Positions 1 to 7,293 of a stretch of 11,653 nt of DNA are shown in pieces. Source of the stretch: an uncultured Clostridium sp. (GTDB taxonomy: Bacteria; Bacillota; Clostridia; TANB77; CAG-508); assembly GCA_900555085.1 (NCBI GenBank), contig USJU01000045.1:1-11653 (forward strand). The letters are read 5' to 3'. Position numbers and translations under genes: made by a program. Every line of letters starts with the position of its first letter. Positions within the stretch are counted from its first letter, which is position 1. The notes below the pieces were generated by a model, which ran no database searches, was not told the origin of the DNA, and saw only the letters and a list, made by a program, of their open reading frames with translations.

Positions 1-50
1 GAGAGGGCAGACAGGCGGCTGACGCAGTGGATAAATTCTTGATGAAATAA
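1..50 (+). CDS. C-terminal end of a GltD-like FAD/NAD(P)H oxidoreductase (partial)
   Basis: The third frame is open from the left edge to TAA at 48-50 and reads EGRQAADAVDKFLMK. The pattern EGR-x-AA-x-x-VD-x-(F/Y)L is the usual last helix of the glutamate synthase small subunit (GltD) and its relatives, the flavoprotein half that passes electrons from NADPH. The other two forward frames hit stops within this stretch, and a strong terminator follows 10 bases later, as expected for a real gene end. Third codon positions are about 60% G or C, against a strong A/T bias in all genes to the right, so this looks like ordinary chromosome next to an AT-rich polysaccharide island. Only 15 residues are visible. 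The family call is by recall, and thioredoxin-reductase-like proteins end in a similar way. Confidence 0.5.
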   Translation, partial: EGRQAADAVDKFLMK

Positions 51-60
51 GTAACATGCG

Positions 61-98
61 AAAACAGACAAAATTCTTGCGATTTTGTCTGTTTTTTT
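61..98 (+). terminator. Strong Rho-independent terminator
   Basis: A perfect 14-bp stem (61-74, aaaacagacaaaat, against 82-95) encloses a 7-base loop (tcttgcg), and the run of seven T at 92-98 overlaps the end of the stem. It lies 10 bases after the stop codon of the upstream oxidoreductase fragment and should end that transcript. Because the stem begins with four A, it could work weakly in the other direction too. It also insulates the truncated glycosyltransferase at 131 from upstream transcription. Confidence 0.9.
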
Positions 99-130
99 AA
101 TGCGTTTTTTAAAATACACAGGTTTTTCAC

Positions 131-1111
131 TTGAAATTCCCTATAGAAAATGGTAAAATAAAATTAATACATATATGTAAAAAAAGATATGATGAATTAA
201 GTAAATTTGAACAAAAGTATATGGCACTCAAAATATTATTTAGTACGAAGTTTTTATATAAAACATATATATGGAGAAAGTTTGACAAAGAGATAGCTTT
301 CTTAGAAGGTCCAATTACAAGAATTTTTTCAGTTGGAAAAGATAAAAAAAGAAAAATAGCTTGGGTTCATAATGACATTTCAAAAGTATTTGGAAAAAGC
401 TTTAAATCTAAATTAAAAGCTTTTATTGATAAATTTATATACAAAAAATATGGTACACTTGTATTTGTTAGTAATGATAACTTAAAGAAATTTGAAAGTA
501 CATATAAAACGAAAAATAATAAAAAAGTTATATATAATTTTATAGAAAAAGATGAAGTTCTGAAAAAATCAAATAGTAAAGTAGAAGTTAATTTTAATGA
601 GAAAACAACAAATTTTGTATCTGTATGTAGATTAGTAGAGCAAAAGGCAGTAGATAGATTAATAAATGTACATAGTAAATTAATAAAAGACGGTTTAATA
701 CATAATTTTTATATAGTAGGAGATGGACCCAAAAAAGCCGACTTAGAAAACTTAATAAAAGAAAAAAATGTACAAGCTACATTTCATTTACTAGGGAAAA
801 AGGAAAATCCATATCCATATATAAAAAAAGCGGATTACTTTTGTTTACTAACATATTTTGAAGGATACCCAATGGTATTAGAAGAAGCAAAAATATTAGA
901 TAAATATATTTTAATAACAAATACAGCAGCAAGAGAAACAGTAGAAAATTATAATAAAAGTAAAATATTCGAAAACACAGAAAAAGGAATTTATGAAGGA
1001 ATAAAAAATATATTAATACATAATGATAATAACCTTGAAAAAGAACATTCACAAGAACTATATGATAACAGAAATATAATTGAACAAATTTGTAAATTAA
1101 TAGAAGAATGA
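131..1111 (+). CDS. GT4-family glycosyltransferase, 5'-truncated (probable gene remnant)
   Basis: A GT-B fold retaining-type glycosyltransferase of 326 aa. The C-terminal nucleotide-sugar domain is complete: SVCRLVEQKAVDRL (164-177), GDGP (197-200), LLGKKENPYPYIKKADYF (220-237) and the E-x7-E motif in EGYPMVLEEA (244-253, E244 and E252). The N-terminal acceptor domain keeps IAFLEGPITR (55-64) and IAWVHND (76-82). Relatives are usually about 370 aa and start with a glycine-rich strand and GGAEK-type loop about 50 residues before this protein begins; both are absent. The frame is open only back to position 113 (stop at 110-112). The sole start is TTG at 131, with a poor ribosome binding site (aggt, 120-123). 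There is no promoter between the terminator at 98 and the start. The body has no frameshift or stop, so the loss of the 5' end looks recent. It was probably once part of the sugar-assembly cluster; activity is doubtful. Confidence 0.75.
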   Translation: MKFPIENGKIKLIHICKKRYDELSKFEQKYMALKILFSTKFLYKTYIWRKFDKEIAFLEGPITRIFSVGKDKKRKIAWVHNDISKVFGKSFKSKLKAFIDKFIYKKYGTLVFVSNDNLKKFESTYKTKNNKKVIYNFIEKDEVLKKSNSKVEVNFNEKTTNFVSVCRLVEQKAVDRLINVHSKLIKDGLIHNFYIVGDGPKKADLENLIKEKNVQATFHLLGKKENPYPYIKKADYFCLLTYFEGYPMVLEEAKILDKYILITNTAARETVENYNKSKIFENTEKGIYEGIKNILIHNDNNLEKEHSQELYDNRNIIEQICKLIEE

Positions 1112-1219
1112 TTGGCTATATAAATTTATTATAATTATGTTTTACAGAAATATTAATGTCAAACACTGTAGGGGCGGACGCCTCTGTCCGCCCGTAATAA
1201 AGAAAGAAGGAAAATTTTA
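1112..1219. other. 108-bp intergenic gap between truncated GT4 and first GT2
   Basis: Apart from the GC-rich palindrome at 1172-1193 and the ribosome binding site near 1205-1210, the gap is AT-rich and holds no ORF. A perfect -10-like TATAAT lies at 1130-1135, but no -35 box sits 16-18 bases before it. There is no T-run hairpin to end a transcript coming from the GT4 gene. The gap is the longest in the cluster and is a plausible place for a promoter or a former recombination joint. Confidence 0.5.
1172..1193. repeat. GC-rich REP-like palindrome
   Basis: Inverted arms gggcggac (1172-1179) and gtccgccc (1186-1193) flank a 6-base loop, gcctct, forming an 8-bp hairpin that is almost all G and C. 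It sits inside a 108-bp gap that is otherwise nearly all A and T. From memory, elements of the form TGTAGGGGCG...CGCCCG are scattered through many clostridial and oscillospiral genomes as short intergenic palindromes. No T-run follows, so it is not a standard terminator, although such a hairpin would affect the mRNA between the truncated GT4 gene and the next gene, whose ribosome binding site starts about 10 bases downstream. Copy number cannot be judged from one instance. Confidence 0.7.
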
Positions 1220-2101
1220 ATGCTAAAAATTTCAATATTAACACCAACATATAATAGGGTAAAATTATTACCACGTTTATATGATAGCATAGCTAGAAAT
1301 TTAGAAGATAATATACAAATAGAATGGCTAATAATGGATGATGGATCAATGGATAATACTCAAGAGGTAGTAGGTAAATTTAAAGAATATCCAAATTTGA
1401 AAATTAAATATTATTTTCAAGAAAATAGCGGGAAAATGAAAGCATTAAACAATTTAATGAAACGAGTAACAGGAGATTTAATTGTAGAGTGCGATTCAGA
1501 CGATTTTTTTGCAGATAATAGTTTTAAATTAATAAATGAAGAATATGAAAAATGCAAAACAGATAAAGAACTATATGCAATGTGCTTTTTGAAATTTGAC
1601 CAAGATGGAAATAATATAGGTAAAGAATTTAAATACGAAAAGACAACTATGTTTGATTTGTATTTTAAAGAAGGGGAAAATGGAGAAAAAGCTTTAGTAT
1701 ATTTTTCAGATGTTAGAAAACAATATGAGTACAAATTAGAAAAAAATGAAAAGTTTGGAACAGAAGCAAGACTTCATCATGAATTAGATGAAAAATATAA
1801 AATAAAATGCATAAATGAACCGATAATGATATGCGAATATCAAAAAGATGGATACACTAAAAATATTAAAAAGATATTTAAAGAAAATCCATTTGGATAT
1901 TATGAATATTTTAAAGAAATATTAGAAAAAGACATGTCAGGTGTTAATTTCGGCAAAAGACTTTATGTAGTAAAACATTATATATTATTTAGCTATTTAA
2001 CAAAGAAAAAACTAGATATTAAAAATGTAAAAAATATTATAAATAAAGTTTTAATTATTTTACTATATTTTCCAGGAATGGCGAAAAGTAGAAAATTTTG
2101 A
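1220..2101 (+). CDS. GT2-family glycosyltransferase (293 aa)
   Basis: An inverting GT-A transferase, expected to add one sugar to a lipid-linked oligosaccharide on the cytoplasmic face. The N-terminal strand ISILTPTYNR (4-13) leads to the nucleotide-binding DDGSMDNT (40-47). ENSGKMKALN (68-77) and the metal-binding D-x-D-D of ECDSDDFF (90-97) follow. The acceptor-side EKFGTEARLHHEL (177-189) corresponds to the segment holding the catalytic carboxylate in related proteins. A hydrophobic stretch at 273-286 with basic residues around it may rest on the membrane. The ATG at 1220 is preceded by AGAAGGA ending about 9 bases upstream. The gene is separated from the truncated GT4 gene by 108 bp containing the GC-rich palindrome, and from the next gene by 77 bp. 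The sugar specificity cannot be read from the sequence. Confidence 0.9.
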   Translation: MLKISILTPTYNRVKLLPRLYDSIARNLEDNIQIEWLIMDDGSMDNTQEVVGKFKEYPNLKIKYYFQENSGKMKALNNLMKRVTGDLIVECDSDDFFADNSFKLINEEYEKCKTDKELYAMCFLKFDQDGNNIGKEFKYEKTTMFDLYFKEGENGEKALVYFSDVRKQYEYKLEKNEKFGTEARLHHELDEKYKIKCINEPIMICEYQKDGYTKNIKKIFKENPFGYYEYFKEILEKDMSGVNFGKRLYVVKHYILFSYLTKKKLDIKNVKNIINKVLIILLYFPGMAKSRKF

Positions 2102-2118
2102 TATTTTTTTTATAATGT

Positions 2119-2147
2119 TTGCAAAAATAGTAGTATTATAGTAAAAT
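2119..2147 (+). promoter_or_regulatory. Candidate sigma-A promoter inside the cluster
   Basis: TTGCAA (2119-2124) and TAAAAT (2142-2147) are separated by exactly 17 bases in the 77-bp gap before the GT2 gene at 2179. They match the consensus boxes at 4 of 6 and 5 of 6 positions. In DNA this AT-rich, chance matches to the -10 box are common, so the support is modest. If real, it would start the long transcript that covers the genes from 2179 to the right edge. Confidence 0.3.
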
Positions 2148-2178
2148 GTAGAAAAAAATTAACAATGTGGGTGAAAAA

Positions 2179-3273
2179 ATGAACAAAGACTTTTTATTTT
2201 CAATAATTATGCCAGTATATAACACTGAAAAATATATAGAAAAAAGCTTACAATCTGTATATGAGGCAATAGATACAGATTGTGAAGTTATAATAGTAAA
2301 TGATGGATCAAAAGATGATTCTGAAAAAATTATTTTAAAGTTTCTTGAAAATTTACCAGAAAAGTTTAAAGATAATTTTGTATATACCAAAAAAGAAAAT
2401 AAAGGCTTGGCAGATACCAAAAATGTTGGAATTGAAATGTCAAGAGGAAAATATATAAGCGTAGTAGATTCAGATGATTGCATAAGTAAAGATTTTTATA
2501 AAGTTGCGAGAGAATATATAAAAGAAGGCTATGAAATTATAATTTATGATGTATATGTAGTATTCGAAAATAAGCAGAACGTAGATTATGCATCAAGAGC
2601 ATATAGTGACTATAAAAAAGATTATTTAGCAGGATTGTTAAATGGTGCAATTTCAGGTTCATCTTGTAACAAAATTATAAAAAAGGAATTGTATTCAGGA
2701 CACCAATTTCCAGTAGGAAAGGAATATGAAGATACAGCTGTTACACCATTTATATTGTCAGAAACAAATAAAATAAAATATCTTCCATATGCAATGTACT
2801 ATTACTTACAAAGAGAAAAATCAATTGTTGCAACAAATACATTAGAAATGGCTTTTTATAAAATATGTGAGAACATAAGCAAAGTTATATCAGAAAAAAG
2901 CAAAAACAATAATGAAGATGAAATATGTAAAAAATATGAATTTGTTATAAACGAATTTATAATAGATAGAATGTTAGATTATTTTATAAGTGATTACAAC
3001 TTAAACAAAAACGAATTTATCAATAATATAAAAGGTTTTTCTGAAAATAACAGAAATACTATAGAATACATAATAAAAAATAATTTAGTTAATAATATTC
3101 AAAATCATTATTCAGCAAGACAGAAAGAGATGTTAATTAGAATTCTAAATTACTTAAAAGATAAAGAATATAAAAATGTTGTAAAAGAGCTACAAAAGAG
3201 AAAATTATTAAATTATGCAAGAAAAATAATGGGTAATATGAAACAATTTATAAAATCAATTATAGGAAAATAA
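2179..3273 (+). CDS. GT2-family glycosyltransferase (364 aa)
   Basis: A GT-A fold inverting transferase of the capsule/exopolysaccharide type. It shows SIIMPVYNTEKYI (8-20), the VNDGSKDDS loop (40-48), KENKGLADTKNVGI (72-85) and the metal-binding VDSDD (96-100). Further on are SCNKIIKKEL (162-171), the ED pair in GKEYEDTAVTPF (180-191) that usually holds the catalytic base, and YYYLQREKSI (207-216), which closes the active site. Residues from about 220 on form a helical tail rich in Asn, Lys and Ile. I chose ATG at 2179 over the in-frame GTG at 2167, because GGGTGA (2169-2174) lies just before the ATG and would serve as its ribosome binding site, and because family members start with few residues before SIIMPVYN. 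The next gene follows after 14 bp, so the two are very likely co-transcribed. Confidence 0.9.
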   Translation: MNKDFLFSIIMPVYNTEKYIEKSLQSVYEAIDTDCEVIIVNDGSKDDSEKIILKFLENLPEKFKDNFVYTKKENKGLADTKNVGIEMSRGKYISVVDSDDCISKDFYKVAREYIKEGYEIIIYDVYVVFENKQNVDYASRAYSDYKKDYLAGLLNGAISGSSCNKIIKKELYSGHQFPVGKEYEDTAVTPFILSETNKIKYLPYAMYYYLQREKSIVATNTLEMAFYKICENISKVISEKSKNNNEDEICKKYEFVINEFIIDRMLDYFISDYNLNKNEFINNIKGFSENNRNTIEYIIKNNLVNNIQNHYSARQKEMLIRILNYLKDKEYKNVVKELQKRKLLNYARKIMGNMKQFIKSIIGK

Positions 3274-3287
3274 ATGGAGGAATAAAA

Positions 3288-5087
3288 TTGATAAAGAAAA
3301 TACATTACTGTTGGTTTGGTGGAAAAAAATTACCAAAAGATGTAAAAAAATGCATAGCAACTTGGGAAAAAATGCTTCCAGATTATGAAATTATAGAATG
3401 GAACGAGGAAAAATTTGATGTTAATTCAGTTCCGTTTGTTAAGCAAGCATATGATAATAAAAAATGGGCTTTTGTTAGTGATTATGTAAGAACATATGCT
3501 TTATATGAACAAGGTGGATTATATTTAGATACAGATGTAAAAATTTTAAAAAATGTTGAAGATATAATAGATAAAAATCTTGTGTTTGGATATGAAGATA
3601 GTGGATATTTTGGAACAGCAGTAATAGCTACAAATATAACACATAATCCATATATAAAAGAGATATTAGAGTATTATAGTAATATTGAAGATTTTAACGT
3701 TGATATTATATATAATTATGCAAATCCAGCAATTATTACAAGAATAATTAATAAGTATCCAGTTGAGTTGCAAAAAAATGGAGTGAAAATTTTTAATAAA
3801 AATGTAACTGTATATCCAAGAGATTACTTTTATCCATTAAGCTATAATTACTCTGAAAAAGTTTATACAAAAAATACTTGTATGGTTCATTTATTTAATG
3901 GAACATGGACAGATAAAGGCGAAAGAAGAACTATAGGCCTTTATAGAAAATTTGGACTTGGACTAGGTGGAACATTAAATAAAATTATAGATTCTATTTT
4001 TTCTATCAAATCAAGAATAAAAAATATAATATATGGAATATATAAATTTTTGAGAATGAAATATTCAATATATATAAATAGAAATAAAAGAGTAAAAAAT
4101 ATTGAAGAGCAAATAAAAAGATTAAACTCTGATTATATTGTTATTTGTGATCCAGATGTAAGAGAAGTAAAAGAAAAAGTTGAAGATAACTTTGAAAGAA
4201 ATATTATAGAAATAAGACAACAACATACGAAAAAAGAAGCTCAAATGATAGCAGAAAAAATTTGTGATTCAAAGGTAAAAATGGTTGTATTTAACGACTA
4301 TTCTAGAGGATGGGACCAAATTATAAAAACAATTAAAAGTATTAATAAAGATATTACAATAAAGAATGTTATATATTATGGAAATTCTTATTTCAGTGAT
4401 GCTTTTTATTGGGAAAATAATAATAATTTACTAGATTTGTATTTTAAAGGAATGATTGATGAATTTGGAGTATATAACAAAACATTGCATGAATTTTACC
4501 TTTCAAAAGGTTATAAATGTTCTTTGTTATATAACAAAATCAAAATAGAAAACAAAGAAAAAAATCCTAAAAATAGTAGTGGAAAAAGTGCTATAAAAAT
4601 TGGAATGTATTATACAGGAGACAAAACGGAAAATAATATATACAATCAGCTTGCTGCAGTTAGTATGATAGAAAATTCTAAGTTAGATTGTATACCATTA
4701 AACTACAAAATATCTGGCATTGCCAAAAAAATGAATATCACCTTATCAGGAAATTCAATGATGCCTTCAAATATTGAATTAGAAAAACAAATGGAAAAAA
4801 ATGATGTGAATTTATATATTACATTAATAAATAAAGATTCAATGATACCTATTCAAAGTCTTGAACAAGGGGTACCTTGTTTGATATCGAGAATGAATAA
4901 TGTTTTTAATAATAAAAAATTGGAAAAATATTTATTAGTAGAAAATCCAGAAGATATTATTGAAATTCATAATAAGATTTTGAATGCTATTGAAAATAGA
5001 AAGGTTGTATTGAATGAATATGCAGAATGGAAAAAACAATATTCAAACAATGCATTAGAAAAAATTAGAAACTTTTTAAAAGATTAA
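3288..5087 (+). CDS. Two-domain glycosyltransferase: GT32 (DXD sugar transferase) fused to a GT-B-like domain
   Basis: Residues 1-215 are a GT32-type domain (capsular polysaccharide / DXD sugar-binding family). It has IHYCWFGGKKLP (5-16), SDYVRTYALYEQGGLYLD (64-81) with the catalytic DTD at 81-83, FGTAVIA (108-114) and the closing MVHLFNGTW (199-207). Residues 230-275 are a basic, possibly membrane-facing linker. From about 281 to 599 a second alpha/beta domain resembles the GT-B fold: alternating strands (YIVICDPD, 283-290; VKMVVFND, 330-337; IKIGMYYTG, 436-444) and then SLEQGVPCLIS (524-534), which matches the donor-site region EALACGVPVIS of GT4-type enzymes. One chain could thus add two successive sugars. 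The start is TTG at 3288, supported by GGAGG at 3276-3280 with 7-base spacing. The GT32 call is firm. The second domain is more divergent and could also be a non-catalytic partner or a phosphosugar-transferase-like domain. Confidence 0.85.
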   Translation: MIKKIHYCWFGGKKLPKDVKKCIATWEKMLPDYEIIEWNEEKFDVNSVPFVKQAYDNKKWAFVSDYVRTYALYEQGGLYLDTDVKILKNVEDIIDKNLVFGYEDSGYFGTAVIATNITHNPYIKEILEYYSNIEDFNVDIIYNYANPAIITRIINKYPVELQKNGVKIFNKNVTVYPRDYFYPLSYNYSEKVYTKNTCMVHLFNGTWTDKGERRTIGLYRKFGLGLGGTLNKIIDSIFSIKSRIKNIIYGIYKFLRMKYSIYINRNKRVKNIEEQIKRLNSDYIVICDPDVREVKEKVEDNFERNIIEIRQQHTKKEAQMIAEKICDSKVKMVVFNDYSRGWDQIIKTIKSINKDITIKNVIYYGNSYFSDAFYWENNNNLLDLYFKGMIDEFGVYNKTLHEFYLSKGYKCSLLYNKIKIENKEKNPKNSSGKSAIKIGMYYTGDKTENNIYNQLAAVSMIENSKLDCIPLNYKISGIAKKMNITLSGNSMMPSNIELEKQMEKNDVNLYITLINKDSMIPIQSLEQGVPCLISRMNNVFNNKKLEKYLLVENPEDIIEIHNKILNAIENRKVVLNEYAEWKKQYSNNALEKIRNFLKD

Positions 5088-5148
5088 TGGAATTTATTAG
5101 GTTATAGATATACCTTAAAATCTAAATTTAATAATAAGGAAAAATAAA

Positions 5149-7281
5149 ATGCAAAAAGTAATTGATAAAAAAAGTGTAAAAACAAAAGAAAAAAAATATT
5201 TGTCAAAAGAATTAAAACAAAATATAGGTATATGTTTGACAATGTTTCTTTTATTAATGGTCGTTTTATTTTCATTTTATCCTGGAATATTAACAACAGA
5301 TGGAAATAACCAATGGGAACAAGTAATTACAAACAATATAACAAACAATCATCCTTTTTTTTCAACTTTTTTCTGGTGGGTATTAGCCCAAGTATGGGCT
5401 AAACCGACTTGCTTAATAGTATTTCAAATTGCATTATTAAGTGTAATATGGACATATATATGCAGTACATTAAGAAAAGATAACAATTGTTATATAAAAC
5501 AAATATTATATACTATTATAATGTGTTTTATTCCTATAATATTTATGTATACAGTTACTGCATGGAAAGATATTATTTATTCTTATATGTTACTTTTATT
5601 ATCATTGATGTTTTATATAGGAATAAAAAAAGATTTTAAATATTCATATATGAATTTATTTATTATAAATATTTGTCTAGTATGGATTATGAATTATAGA
5701 TATAATGGGATTATAGCCGTTGGATTATCTATTATCACGTTTTTAACAATTTTTATTATAAAAAAAATTGGCTGGAAAAAGATATTGATTTTTACTGGTA
5801 TGTTTATTAGCATATTTTTTGTTTGTAAAATTCCAGAAAAAATAATGCTAAAACCAATAGTTAATTCTTCAAGTAATGATATAATGCTTTGGATTACAGC
5901 ATCACTAGTAAAAGATGATAAAATAGATAATTCAGAGGATTTAGCTATTTTAAATGAGATATACCCAATAGAAAAAATGAAAGAGGAATATAATCCATAT
6001 GTTGTTAATCCAATGACTTTTTCAAAATATTATAATAGAGATATATATGAAAAATATAATAAAAATGTAAAAGAAATTTTGATTAAATATTCACTAAAAC
6101 ATCCATTAACAATTGTAAAACATTATTTAAAGTCAGATAATTTGTTGATAGGTTTAAAATTTGGGGATGGATATGTATATATATTTGACTTTGATTCTTG
6201 GGAAACTAAATATAGTGGAGATTTTAATGTAAAAACTAAACCGATATTGAATGCTGGATATAAATTTTATTTATATTTAGTTAATATTAGTACAAAAATA
6301 AAAGTATTAAATCATTTTTATTTACCAGCATACCCATTGTATTTATCTATTATTGGAATTATAATTTATGCTAGGAAAAGAAAAGATAAAAGATATTTTT
6401 TAGCAATTTTACCAATGATTTATAATACTATATCTTTAGCTCCTATAAATGTTGCACAAGACTTAAGGTATGCATATATTAACTATTTAACATTATTGTT
6501 ATTTGTAATTCCGCTATTCTTGTTTACAAAAAAACAAAAGTATAAAGTTGATGAAAGAATTAATAATTTGCCTAAAAATCCTAAGACATTAGTAATAATA
6601 CCTGCTTATAATGAATCAGGGTCTATAGAAAAAGTTGTAAATAATGTTTATAGTCAAAATATTGAAAATTTAGATGTTGTGGTAGTTAATGATGGGTCTA
6701 CAGATAATACACTTGAGAAAGCAAGTAATACTAAAGCAATAGTATTAGATCTATCTTCTAATCTTGGAATTGGAGGAGCTGTACAAGCTGGGTATTTGTA
6801 TGCATATAAAAATAATTATGATATTGCGATACAAATAGATGGCGATGGACAACATAATCCATTATATATTAATAAAATGATAAAAATGATGAAAGATGAA
6901 CATATAAACATGGTAATTGGCTCAAGATTTGTTGAAAAAACATCATATAAGCAAACATTTATGAGAATGCTTGGAATTAATATTAATGGAGTAATTATTA
7001 AGATGTTTACTGGAAAAAAAATTTATGATACAACTTCTGGTTATAGAGCTGTTGATAAAACAATAATAGAAAAGTTCGTACAAACTTACCCTTATGATTA
7101 TCCAGAACCTATAACAAATATGCAAATGATTTTACAAGGAAAAACTATTAAGGAAATTCCAGTAGAAATGAACCAAAGAACTACAGGAGTGTCTTCGATT
7201 TCACCTCTTAAATCAATTAATTATATGGTAAAAGTTATATTGTCATTATTTATAAATGGCTTTAGAGAAAATTATAAATAA
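5149..7281 (+). CDS. Fusion of a GT-C membrane glycosyltransferase (DUF6020-like) with a DPM1-like GT2
   Basis: A 710-aa protein with two enzyme parts. Residues 1-460 are a polytopic membrane domain: I count ten segments (about 25-44, 86-105, 117-136, 141-160, 166-182, 185-206, 210-227, 390-408, 414-430, 442-460), with a large outer loop at 228-388. The positive-inside rule fits: Lys/Arg-rich loops fall on the cytoplasmic side. FYPGILTTDGNNQWEQ (43-58) and NNHPFF (66-71) fall outside, as in DUF6020-like GT-C proteins, where an Asp in the first outer loop is the expected catalytic residue. Residues 478-710 are a cytoplasmic GT2 domain of the dolichyl/polyprenyl-phosphate sugar synthase type: VIIPAYNESGSI (482-493), VVNDGSTDNT (512-521), NLGIGGAVQAGY (538-549), QIDGDGQH (562-569), GSRF (591-594). 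Likely role: charge polyprenyl phosphate with a sugar inside, then transfer it to a glycan outside. AAGGA at 5136-5140 precedes the ATG. The next gene is 12 bp away. Confidence 0.88.
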   Translation: MQKVIDKKSVKTKEKKYLSKELKQNIGICLTMFLLLMVVLFSFYPGILTTDGNNQWEQVITNNITNNHPFFSTFFWWVLAQVWAKPTCLIVFQIALLSVIWTYICSTLRKDNNCYIKQILYTIIMCFIPIIFMYTVTAWKDIIYSYMLLLLSLMFYIGIKKDFKYSYMNLFIINICLVWIMNYRYNGIIAVGLSIITFLTIFIIKKIGWKKILIFTGMFISIFFVCKIPEKIMLKPIVNSSSNDIMLWITASLVKDDKIDNSEDLAILNEIYPIEKMKEEYNPYVVNPMTFSKYYNRDIYEKYNKNVKEILIKYSLKHPLTIVKHYLKSDNLLIGLKFGDGYVYIFDFDSWETKYSGDFNVKTKPILNAGYKFYLYLVNISTKIKVLNHFYLPAYPLYLSIIGIIIYARKRKDKRYFLAILPMIYNTISLAPINVAQDLRYAYINYLTLLLFVIPLFLFTKKQKYKVDERINNLPKNPKTLVIIPAYNESGSIEKVVNNVYSQNIENLDVVVVNDGSTDNTLEKASNTKAIVLDLSSNLGIGGAVQAGYLYAYKNNYDIAIQIDGDGQHNPLYINKMIKMMKDEHINMVIGSRFVEKTSYKQTFMRMLGININGVIIKMFTGKKIYDTTSGYRAVDKTIIEKFVQTYPYDYPEPITNMQMILQGKTIKEIPVEMNQRTTGVSSISPLKSINYMVKVILSLFINGFRENYK

Positions 7282-7293
7282 AGGAGCAAAAAA

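Noticed and set aside
777..1052. Minus-strand ORF of 91 codons, rich in Leu, Phe and Tyr
   Set aside because: It is the mirror of the Lys/Glu/Asn-rich GT4 frame on the other strand. It has no ribosome binding site and no recognisable motif. The same applies to the minus-strand frames at 1417-1734, 2136-2483, 5102-5296, 6943-7125, 8090-8296, 9149-9451 and 10853-11062.
1112..1135. TTGGCT and TATAAT as a promoter for the first GT2 gene
   Set aside because: The boxes are only 12 bases apart, and no better -35 box lies 16-18 bases before the TATAAT. Such -10 matches are expected by chance in DNA this AT-rich.
1171..1194. The GC-rich hairpin as a terminator for the GT4 gene
   Set aside because: No run of T follows the right arm; the next bases are gtaataaag. 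It fits a dispersed repeat better than an intrinsic terminator.
2167..2178. GTG at 2167 as the start of the second GT2 gene
   Set aside because: The GGGTGA overlapping this codon is better read as the ribosome binding site of the ATG at 2179, and the added residues MGEK precede the conserved fold without benefit.
5088..5148. Small dyad aggt/acct (about 5100-5116) in the gap before the GT-C fusion gene
   Set aside because: Only four base pairs match before mismatches begin, with no T-run, so it is not a credible terminator or operator.
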